A stretch of 24,831 nucleotides of DNA, from positions 1 to 24,831 of the forward strand of contig CAKTUP010000009.1 of NCBI GenBank assembly GCA_934621705.1, given 5' to 3'. Both the position numbers and the translations under genes were made by a program. Source of the stretch: an uncultured Petrimonas sp. GTDB lineage: Bacteria > Bacteroidota > Bacteroidia > Bacteroidales > Dysgonomonadaceae. Each line of letters opens with the position of its first letter. The first letter of the stretch is position 1. The notes beneath the pieces are model-generated. The model saw only the letters and a list, made by a program, of their open reading frames with translations, was not told the DNA's origin and did not search any database. Below are positions 6,088 through 13,025 of the stretch, piece after piece.

Positions 6088-7485
6088 ATGAAAAGCCGAA
6101 TTATATGGAAAAACAAAATTAAATTTTTAATTATCAATGTACTGATTGGAGCTGTACTTATTGCTATTATAGTTAATCAAGGAATGTGGTTGAATAATAT
6201 GTACCGTTTACAACAGCGTGAATTTAATATTTTTGCTAATCAAGCTATTCAAGAAACCATTTGGATGGAATTAACGGAAAGGGCAGAAATGGGTGGAGGT
6301 TTTTCAGTTTACTCTCACAATCTTACCAATCCAAACGATACATCAAGATTTTTCACTAAGAAAGTTATAGCTAAAGATACTGTTTACACCTTTACAATTG
6401 ATAAAAACGATCAAAATGCAATGTTTAAAATTATGCAATTTGCATTGAAAGATTATTTACCCATAAATTTAAATAAATTAAGCATAATTTATAAATCAAA
6501 GCTAAATGAAAGATATAATGTTGAAGAAGTATATTTTGATTATTATGACTTAGGCATCAATTCATTAATAGATACAAATAAGCCGAACAATACAGTAAAT
6601 ATTAAATATCAAAAAACGAATACAATTCCATTAGATATTATCAATTCTATAGGAGTAATCGGATATATAAAAGTTGCAAGAAATAGTATTTTGATTAATA
6701 TGATGCATCAGTTAATTTTATCTGTTTTGCTTATTCTTATTGCAACGGTTTGTCTTATCTATATTGCCCGAAGTTTTATTTTTCAATGGAAGACCGAAAA
6801 AATGCGGCAAGAATCTGTAAATGCGATGACACACGAATTTAAGCGGCCAATTTCCGGCGCGGTGGCAATGGTGTCGGCTATTCCTCATTATCTAAGAAAA
6901 AACGATATACAAAAAGTGTTATACTACACTCAAAATGTAGATAATGAGCTGAATAAACTCACCCACTATACCCAACGGATTCAGCAAATAAGCAATAACG
7001 AAAAACAAAATGTGAATTTAGAAAAAACAATTATTGAAATCGTTCCGTTTTTTGAATCATTACAGCAACGATATAGCGCATCCCAAAAAAATGAACGGGA
7101 AGTAACTGTAAATTTGCATTTCAGCACATCAAAAAAAGAATTTCACGTTGATTTACTGCATTTTTCAAATGTGATGGACAATTTAATTGAGAATGCCATA
7201 AAATATACGGTCAATTCCACCGTTGTAGTAGATATAGGGGTAGCAGATACAACAGACGGATTAAGAATATCTGTACGGGATAACGGGATTGGAATTTCTT
7301 CGGCGGATAAGAAGCGTATTTTTGATAAGTTTTACCGGGTGAAACGCGACGAAACAAAAAACAAAGCCGGTTTTGGATTAGGATTAACTTACGTAAAATC
7401 AATTATTGATGCGCATGCCGGCAATATTACGGTGAACAGCAACCTGAATGAAGGAAGCGAATTTATTATCACACTAAAAGAATAG
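6088..7485 (+). CDS. Membrane sensor histidine kinase
   Basis: This 465-aa protein is the sensor of a two-component system. Two membrane segments (about residues 11-29 and 206-230) enclose a periplasmic domain of roughly 175 residues, which I cannot assign to a named sensor family. The HisKA domain has the H-box MTHEFKRPISG with phospho-accepting His249. The HATPase domain has the N-box DNLIENAIKYT (from D364), the G1 box DNGIGIS, an F-box in FDKFYRV, and G2 GFGLGL. The architecture resembles RprX-type kinases of Bacteroides. The regulator gene starts 4 bases after its stop. An IS1 element inserted 9 bases before the ATG has removed the native upstream region, so its expression now probably depends on IS sequences or read-through. 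Its position divergent to the NVEALA array suggests a shared function, by inference. Confidence 0.92.
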   Translation: MKSRIIWKNKIKFLIINVLIGAVLIAIIVNQGMWLNNMYRLQQREFNIFANQAIQETIWMELTERAEMGGGFSVYSHNLTNPNDTSRFFTKKVIAKDTVYTFTIDKNDQNAMFKIMQFALKDYLPINLNKLSIIYKSKLNERYNVEEVYFDYYDLGINSLIDTNKPNNTVNIKYQKTNTIPLDIINSIGVIGYIKVARNSILINMMHQLILSVLLILIATVCLIYIARSFIFQWKTEKMRQESVNAMTHEFKRPISGAVAMVSAIPHYLRKNDIQKVLYYTQNVDNELNKLTHYTQRIQQISNNEKQNVNLEKTIIEIVPFFESLQQRYSASQKNEREVTVNLHFSTSKKEFHVDLLHFSNVMDNLIENAIKYTVNSTVVVDIGVADTTDGLRISVRDNGIGISSADKKRIFDKFYRVKRDETKNKAGFGLGLTYVKSIIDAHAGNITVNSNLNEGSEFIITLKE

Positions 7486-7489
7486 CCTT

Positions 7490-8161
7490 ATGAGTGACTT
7501 AATATTATTGATAGAAGACGACATTGAATTTGGCGAAACCGTGAAAGATTATTTTGAAGATAACGGATTATCTGTTATGTGGGCAAAAAACGGAGAAACC
7601 GCTATGCATTTTTTTCAAAATGCAACTCCACGCCTTGTACTTCTGGATGTGCAACTTCCGGACATAGATGGATTCAAAGTGGCAAGTGAAATTCAAAAAA
7701 TAAACAATACCGTTCCCTTAATTTTTATGACCGGTACCGCGCTGGCCGATGAGGATTTTTCTAATGCATACTTAAATCTTTACGCAAAAAACTATTTAGA
7801 AAAACCGGTAAAACTGCCTGTGGCTTTAGCCCAGGTTAAAAGCATCCTTTATCCGCCATCTGCTAAAATATACAGTGTGCACAATGTGAAAATAAAAATT
7901 GAAGGCCAACACGTTACTATCAATAATAAAGGCTTTACTTTAAGAGACAAAGAAATTCAAGTACTTTCCGTATTATTGGATAATGTAAATCATACTAATA
8001 AACGTAAAGAGATTTTTTTTAAGGTGTGGAATAATGACGAACTACATTTGGACTCCACTTTATATACATGTATTTCGCAAATTAAAAAAGAATTAAAGAG
8101 TTTCCCAACTATAAAATTAAAAACTATTTATGGAGGTGGATATAAATTGTCGATAAAGTAA
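7490..8161 (+). CDS. OmpR/PhoB-type response regulator
   Basis: This 223-aa protein has a receiver domain at residues 1-120: acidic pair EDD near the N-terminus, phospho-acceptor Asp53 in LVLLDVQLPD, the Thr of FMTGTA and the Lys in YLEKPVKLP. A winged-helix DNA-binding domain occupies about 125-223, with TLRDKEIQVLSVLL, SQIKKELK as recognition helix region and the terminal hairpin KTIYGGGYKLSI. It lies 4 bases after the histidine kinase gene and is surely its partner. The receiver-to-winged-helix layout is that of RprY and other OmpR-family regulators. Its targets are unknown; the neighbouring peptide-propeller array is an obvious candidate. Confidence 0.93.
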   Translation: MSDLILLIEDDIEFGETVKDYFEDNGLSVMWAKNGETAMHFFQNATPRLVLLDVQLPDIDGFKVASEIQKINNTVPLIFMTGTALADEDFSNAYLNLYAKNYLEKPVKLPVALAQVKSILYPPSAKIYSVHNVKIKIEGQHVTINNKGFTLRDKEIQVLSVLLDNVNHTNKRKEIFFKVWNNDELHLDSTLYTCISQIKKELKSFPTIKLKTIYGGGYKLSIK

Positions 8162-8191
8162 AGATTATGAGATATATGACAATTTTAGTAA

Positions 8192-8199
8192 TATATTTG
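8192..8199 (+). promoter_or_regulatory. Putative -7 box TATATTTG
   Basis: Matches the TAnnTTTG consensus and lies right before the phased GAC repeats. No good TTTG at -33 is visible. It would start a transcript with a leader of about 110 bases in front of the DUF3945 gene. Confidence 0.35.
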
Positions 8200-8233
8200 C
8201 GACAATAAACGACACATAACGACTTCTCACGAC
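8199..8233. repeat. Four helically phased CGAC repeats (10-bp period)
   Basis: GAC occurs at 8201, 8211, 8221 and 8231, each preceded by GC or AC, giving four CGAC cores exactly 10 bp apart on one face of the helix. It overlaps the end of a -7-like box and sits at the junction of the two-component genes and the ICE block. It could be a regulator binding array. Confidence 0.5.
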
Positions 8234-8268
8234 ACGCCCACTCAATCTTACCATTAACACCCATTCCC

Positions 8269-8312
8269 ATTTCTATATTTGCCCCATGTTTCACCCATTA
8301 AAATATAGAAAT
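8269..8312. promoter_or_regulatory. 12-bp inverted repeat next to the DUF3945 start codon, enclosing a -7 box
   Basis: ATTTCTATATTT (8269-8280) and AAATATAGAAAT (8301-8312) are perfect inverted copies around 20 bases, ending one base before the ATG at 8314. The left arm contains TATATTTG (8274-8281), a consensus -7 box. It could act as operator or as a leader hairpin hiding the start codon. Confidence 0.5.
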
Positions 8313-8313
8313 T

Positions 8314-9696
8314 ATGGAGCCAACTCTCAAACAAGACAACATCCTTGTCCTCGAAGACAAGCAAAAAAAGGAATTCGGCGTAGTATCTTCCATCGCCAAC
8401 GACGGAAAAGTCAACACCGTTGAATCGAAAAACGCCAATCAAGCGCAATTCCTCAAAATCACAAACGACGACATGCTCAAAAACTTTATGAGCAACTTCC
8501 TTCGTCAATTCAACGACCCCAGCCGTTTCGGGCTTTACAAATTCGTCAATGAAAACGTTGAAAACGCAGTCAACGAACTAAAACGGGTATTACAAGACCC
8601 CAAGAAACCCATTTACGAACAGGTAAAAAACGACCACGAAGTAAATTTCGACGATTTTGCTCCCAAGAGAACTTTCTCGCCCATTGACGAAAACCGCGTC
8701 AACTGGCAACAACTCGAAGACTTGGGTATTAACCGCGAACAACTGGAAAACTCCGGCGAGTTGAAAAACATGCTCGAATACCGCAAGACATCCACGCTCA
8801 TCCCCATTTCCATTCAGGTAGGCGAAACCAAGGTTTATACCGAAGCACGATTGGCATTCCGCGAATCGCCCGAAGGCGAAATCAATCTGGCCGTCCACGC
8901 CATCCGTAAGGAACCCAATCTCGAATATCCTTTTATGGGACACCGTTTTTCCGAGGAAGACAAAGAAAACCTGAAAAATTCCGGTAATCTGGGTAGAGTA
9001 GTAGAACTGGAACCCACGCCCGGCAACAAATTCAATGCTTATGTTTCCGTTGATTCACTGACCAACGAACTTGTAGCAACTCGTTCAGACCGCGTAAATA
9101 TTCCTAAAGAAATACTGGGTGTACAATTGTCGGAACAACAACAAAAAGAATTGTCCGACGGTAAAGCCGTGTACGTGGAAAATATGCAAAGCAAAGCCGG
9201 CAAAGAATTTTCCGCCACATTACAGGTCAATGCCGAAAAACGCGGATTTGATTTTCGTTTCAACGATACGCCCACGTTCTCCGAACGGCAAACCCAATCT
9301 CAAAACGGCGAGCGACGTATTTCGAAAGAAATTTGCGGATTACAGTTAACAGACAACCAACACAAGGCGCTAACCGAAGGACGGACATTGTATCTCAAAA
9401 ACATGACGGACAAGCAAGGACAACCCTTTAACGCCTACGTAAAATACAGCGACGACGAAAACCGCCTGCGTTTCTACAAATGGAATCCGGACAAATCGAA
9501 AGAAAAAACCGTTGCTGTAGCGGAAGAAAATAAAACACAGGTTGCCGTAAATAATGACGGTAAAACCAACGAAGCTACCAAAGACATCAAAGAACCGCTC
9601 AAAAAAGGACAAACGCAACCAACCTCCGAACAAAAAGAGAAGCAGGAGGAAAAGAAAACGCAGGAGCAACCCAAAAAACGCGGACGAAAGATGTAA
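8314..9696 (+). CDS. DUF4099/DUF3945 domain protein of Bacteroidota ICEs
   Basis: This 460-aa soluble protein is the first gene of the DNA-processing block. Residues about 125-200 (VNWQQLEDLGINREQLE, then ELKNMLEYRKTSTLIPI) match DUF4099. Then come three DUF3945-type repeats, each with a helix such as EILGVQLSEQQQKELSDG, a loop holding a G-K/N/Q-x-F-x-A motif, and strands. They lie at about 212-250, 265-310 and 335-385. The C-terminal 75 residues are charged, low-complexity and end KKRGRKM, suggesting nucleic-acid contact. Such proteins stand beside topoisomerase genes in many Bacteroidota conjugative elements; the biochemical function is unknown. A 12-bp inverted repeat lies just before its ATG. 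Confidence 0.88.
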   Translation: MEPTLKQDNILVLEDKQKKEFGVVSSIANDGKVNTVESKNANQAQFLKITNDDMLKNFMSNFLRQFNDPSRFGLYKFVNENVENAVNELKRVLQDPKKPIYEQVKNDHEVNFDDFAPKRTFSPIDENRVNWQQLEDLGINREQLENSGELKNMLEYRKTSTLIPISIQVGETKVYTEARLAFRESPEGEINLAVHAIRKEPNLEYPFMGHRFSEEDKENLKNSGNLGRVVELEPTPGNKFNAYVSVDSLTNELVATRSDRVNIPKEILGVQLSEQQQKELSDGKAVYVENMQSKAGKEFSATLQVNAEKRGFDFRFNDTPTFSERQTQSQNGERRISKEICGLQLTDNQHKALTEGRTLYLKNMTDKQGQPFNAYVKYSDDENRLRFYKWNPDKSKEKTVAVAEENKTQVAVNNDGKTNEATKDIKEPLKKGQTQPTSEQKEKQEEKKTQEQPKKRGRKM

Positions 9697-9737
9697 TCGA
9701 ATACTCCCAGCCACTAATTATCCAAATTATCAACCTT

Positions 9738-9767
9738 GCTGGTAAACAACCGGAATTGTTTACCCGC
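9738..9767. promoter_or_regulatory. Hairpin in front of the topoisomerase gene
   Basis: GGTAAACAA (9741-9749) pairs perfectly with TTGTTTACC (9756-9764) around CCGGAA; two more G-C pairs can form beyond one mismatch. It lies in the 91-base spacer between the DUF3945 gene and the topoisomerase gene, with no T tract, so it is more likely an operator or mRNA processing/stability element than a terminator. Confidence 0.5.
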
Positions 9768-9787
9768 TGACTAAAAATTATTCCACT

Positions 9788-11881
9788 ATGACCACCATTT
9801 TAGCAGAAAAGCCATCCGTGGCACGAAATATTGCCCGTATTGTCGGCGCCAATAAAAGGGAAGAAGGCTACTTGAGCGGTAACGGGTATCACGTTACCTG
9901 GGCAATCGGGCATTTGTGCACGCTTGCCATGCCCGAAGAATACGGGTTTGAAAACTACAACGCTGACGAAATGCCCATTCTTCCCGATCCGTTTAAACTG
10001 GCCGTACGGAAAACAAAAAACGGCAAGGAGTACAAAGATGATCCCGGGGCTAAAAAACAGTTGGGCGTTATTAAGAAACTGTTTGCCCAATGTGAAAACA
10101 TCATTGTCGCCACCGATGCCGGACGGGAAGGCGAACTCATCTTTCGCAATATTTATGAATACATCGGTTGTGACAAGCCTTTCAATCGACTTTGGATTAG
10201 CTCATTGACCGACAAATCCATTCGTGAGGGACTGGAAAACCTGAAAAACGGAACCGAATACGATCGCCTTTACGAATCTGCCAAAGCGCGCAGCCAAGCC
10301 GACTGGCTGGTGGGCATCAATGCCAGCCGCGCATTGAGTATCGCCGCCGGAAGCGGAGTGTACTCGTTGGGACGTGTACAGACACCCACGCTGGCGATGA
10401 TTTGTAAACGCACGGACGAAAACCGTTATTTCCAGCCCAAACCGTATTGGAAAATTGGCATTGAAACGCAGAAAAACGGTGTAACATTAAAAGTTGTCCA
10501 CACAAAACAATATCAAACTCACGCGGCCGCAGTAATTGCTTTTCGAACAGTGGAAGCTTGCGGCAAAAGGGTATGTATAGAGCAAATCGAAACCAAGACC
10601 GTAAAAGAAGAATCGCCCTTATTGTTCGATTTGACATCCTTACAGAAAGAAGCCAACAAAAAGCACGGCTTTTCGGCTGACGAAACCTTGCAAACAGCCC
10701 AAAAACTGTACGAAAACAAATTTATCACCTATCCGCGAACCGGAAGCCGGTATATATCCGACGATGTTTTCGAAGAAATCCCGGAACTGTTGAGCAACTT
10801 ACAAAATCACACACAATTTGGAGAATACGCTCGATCACTTCAAGGCAAACCACTCAATAAACGCTCCGTGAATTCGCTAAAAGTCACCGATCACCACGCA
10901 CTTCTACCTACGGAGAACGTGCCGGAGAATATCAGCGCAAATGAAAACATTATTTACAATATGATTGTGGCACGAACATTGGAATCGTTTTCGGAAGTTT
11001 TCATTAAAGAACGCACGTTAGCATATTGTATTGTCGGAAATTTAGATGCCGTCATCACGGGCGATAAACCCATACAGCGAGGCTGGAAAGCGGTGTTGAA
11101 TGAGAAAAAGAGTGTCGGCGAAGAAGAAGTTACAGATAATTTACCACAGCTGGAGGAAGGAGAACATTTACCCGTAACTCTTCACGAAATCTCCAACCAC
11201 TATACTAAACCCAAACCACTATTTACGGAGGCAACATTATTGTCAGCGATGGAAACCGCCGGTAAAGACGTGGACGACGAAGAAGCACGTGCTGCCATGA
11301 AAGAGTGCGGTATTGGTACGCCCGCTACGCGCGCTTCCATCATTGAAACGCTGCTCACACGTAATTATATCATTCGTGAAAAGAAAAACCTGATTCCGAC
11401 GGATAAAGGCCAAACGGTTTACGAAGCCGTAAAAGACAAACAAATTGCCGACGCGATGATGACCGGAACGTGGGAAGCCGCACTTTCCCAAATAGAAAGC
11501 GGAAAACTGCTTCCCGACACATTCAACAAAAGCATCCGTATTTACGCCGGACAGATTACGAGTGAGCTCTTGCAGAAATCCGGTTTTTCAAATTTAATCA
11601 GACTGTGCGCTTGCCCTGTTTGTAAACAAAACTCGGTACGGCTTTATCCCAAAATAGCCAAGTGCAAAAACGAAGGCTGCGGTTTTAAGATTTTTCGTAC
11701 CGTTTGCGGTAAAACATTATCCGACGATGAAACAATTTCGGTTATCGAAAAAGGCATCAGTCCCTTATTGAAAGGATTAAAATCAAAAGCGAGTAAACCC
11801 TTCGATGCCAAGCTGCAATTGAATCCCGACGGTACGACAAGCCTGCAATTCGAGAATAACAAAAGGAAAGACAAAAAATAA
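9788..11881 (+). CDS. topB: Type IA DNA topoisomerase (topoisomerase III-like)
   Basis: This 697-aa enzyme relaxes or decatenates DNA by single-strand passage. The Toprim domain begins at the N-terminus (TILAEKPSVARNIARIV with the catalytic Glu at residue 7) and continues with ATDAGREGELIF (Asp110). The active-site tyrosine is Tyr315 in FITYPRTGSRYI. HALLPT and GIGTPATRASII motifs of the family follow. A zinc-ribbon-like segment (CACPVCK, later CKNEGCGF) lies near residues 605-640. Length and layout fit TopB-type enzymes carried by Bacteroidota ICEs, where one homologue in CTnDOT is the excision-associated Exc protein. It follows the DUF3945 gene and is closed by a terminator at 11974. Confidence 0.93.
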   Translation: MTTILAEKPSVARNIARIVGANKREEGYLSGNGYHVTWAIGHLCTLAMPEEYGFENYNADEMPILPDPFKLAVRKTKNGKEYKDDPGAKKQLGVIKKLFAQCENIIVATDAGREGELIFRNIYEYIGCDKPFNRLWISSLTDKSIREGLENLKNGTEYDRLYESAKARSQADWLVGINASRALSIAAGSGVYSLGRVQTPTLAMICKRTDENRYFQPKPYWKIGIETQKNGVTLKVVHTKQYQTHAAAVIAFRTVEACGKRVCIEQIETKTVKEESPLLFDLTSLQKEANKKHGFSADETLQTAQKLYENKFITYPRTGSRYISDDVFEEIPELLSNLQNHTQFGEYARSLQGKPLNKRSVNSLKVTDHHALLPTENVPENISANENIIYNMIVARTLESFSEVFIKERTLAYCIVGNLDAVITGDKPIQRGWKAVLNEKKSVGEEEVTDNLPQLEEGEHLPVTLHEISNHYTKPKPLFTEATLLSAMETAGKDVDDEEARAAMKECGIGTPATRASIIETLLTRNYIIREKKNLIPTDKGQTVYEAVKDKQIADAMMTGTWEAALSQIESGKLLPDTFNKSIRIYAGQITSELLQKSGFSNLIRLCACPVCKQNSVRLYPKIAKCKNEGCGFKIFRTVCGKTLSDDETISVIEKGISPLLKGLKSKASKPFDAKLQLNPDGTTSLQFENNKRKDKK

Positions 11882-11973
11882 AAACGTGTAATTTTCACGA
11901 AATAGAGGAAAACTTCTACCTTTACCACAAAGTTCATTTTTGTCATTGCGATAAAATTTGGATTTTAGTGGTT

Positions 11974-12009
11974 GGGCGTTCGGAGGGATCCGAGCGCCCT
12001 TTCTTCTTC
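11974..12009 (+). terminator. Terminator after the topoisomerase gene
   Basis: GGGCGTTCGGA (11974-11984) and TCCGAGCGCCC (11989-11999) form an 11-bp stem with one G-T pair and a GGGA loop, followed by TTTCTTCTT. Confidence 0.75.
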
Positions 12010-12293
12010 AAGTACTTGCACCATTTGTTTCGTTCATTTTACGGCAATCCGGCACACGCTCGTTTCGTCGCTTTGCCGCATCAAGAACCCGTCCGGCTTT
12101 GCCCTCGAACGACATCCTTTCGCGTCAGCCCTCCTCAACTTCACGCAAGCCTTTATTGCAGCCGGAAAGCGCGCACACCCTATCTTAGGGGCATACGTTT
12201 CCCTTTCCGGCAAGTTAAAAATTCTCATATTTATAACCATTCGCAATGTTTCAATCCACACAAATTCTATCAATCTCAATGTCTCTTAATCCG

Positions 12294-12330
12294 TCTTTGC
12301 TCTTTGCTCTTGGTTCTTTGCTCTTTGTTC
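12294..12330. repeat. CTTTG simple-sequence tract
   Basis: Four near-exact copies of a TCTTTGCTC / GGTTCTTTGCTC word run in tandem. This is low-complexity, pyrimidine-rich on the plus strand. Confidence 0.75.
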
Positions 12331-12550
12331 ATTCGGAAACCCAAGCCCGTTCTCCTTCACCGGCTGCATTATCGCTTCGCCCGCGCCCAACCGCTGCCGC
12401 GAGACAGGCGCTCGCTCCGCCCATTTCGCCTTATTCCGGTCAAACAAGCTTGCTTTTCGCCGCAAAGCGCGTACATCCGTTTCGTTCGCTGCACATCCTT
12501 CGGGTGCGGCCTCACTCCCGGATACACGCTTTTCCTTTGCGTCAGTACCC

Positions 12551-12590
12551 ACTTCTCAATTTCTTATTGTCTTCTAACTTCTAATTTCTC
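12551..12590. repeat. TTCTAA/TTTCTC simple-sequence tract before DUF1896
   Basis: A pyrimidine-rich run built from ACTTCTCAATTTCTTATT- and CTTCTAACTTCTAATTTCTC-like words ends 6 bases before the DUF1896 start codon. Confidence 0.65.
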
Positions 12591-12596
12591 ACTAAT

Positions 12597-13025
12597 ATGA
12601 AACCAACAATTTCCTATTACCGATTACGGCTTACATCCTATTTAATCGATCATTTTCCCGAAAAATCGGACGATGCCTCATTTATCCGTTCCCGTGCCGA
12701 CAACGCAGCAGAAGCATACAGTGACGCCGTCCGTACCGGATTTACGTATCCGCAGGCCGAAGAAATCGCCAACCAAACCCTGTTTGAAGGACTGCATTTT
12801 TCGCCACACGATACCCTGGTGGAAATTCTTTGGAACGAGTTCGCGGACATTGCTCCGCAATCCTACGCCATCACTTTGGCAATAAACCTGTTACCACTTA
12901 CCCAACCTATTTTTGACCGTTACACGCCGGGCGATGACTTTGCTTACACAGCGGAATACGAACTGTTTTATACCGAACTCACCGGATTTATCCAGCAATT
13001 TGCAGAAGATTATGGCATACAATAA
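12597..13025 (+). CDS. DUF1896 family protein
   Basis: This 142-aa acidic protein matches DUF1896, a Bacteroidota family of unknown function found almost always in conjugative elements just before the large methylase-helicase gene. Recognisable segments are [17 protein letters not shown] at the N-terminus, the stretch [19 protein letters not shown], and [20 protein letters not shown] in the middle. No catalytic motif or membrane segment is visible. Its last 14 bases overlap the start of the next gene, so the two are translationally coupled and presumably act together. Confidence 0.9.
   Translation: MKPTISYYRLRLTSYLIDHFPEKSDDASFIRSRADNAAEAYSDAVRTGFTYPQAEEIANQTLFEGLHFSPHDTLVEILWNEFADIAPQSYAITLAINLLPLTQPIFDRYTPGDDFAYTAEYELFYTELTGFIQQFAEDYGIQ

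Larger units (their letters stand above)
11882..12596. other. 715-base stretch without a credible gene
   Basis: Between the topoisomerase and DUF1896 genes lies a terminator, a GC-rich part with recurring GCTTTGCC / CTTTCCGGC words, and two pyrimidine-rich simple-sequence tracts. Open frames exist on both strands (the longest 210 codons from 11968), but several overlapping frames are equally open. Their translations are Arg/Ser/His/Cys-rich without domain-like patterns. I read it as non-coding, possibly holding a structured RNA or recombination remnant. Confidence 0.6.

Noticed and set aside
8199..8233. The phased GAC repeats as a CRISPR-like array
   Set aside because: The unit is only 10 bp with a four-base core; no spacers of CRISPR size and no cas genes anywhere in the window.
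11968..12600. 210-codon open frame on the plus strand between topoisomerase and DUF1896 genes
   Set aside because: Translation is rich in Arg, Ser, His, Phe and Cys without domain-like patterns, begins within the topoisomerase terminator region, and other frames on both strands are equally open. I treat it as chance in a GC-rich non-coding stretch.
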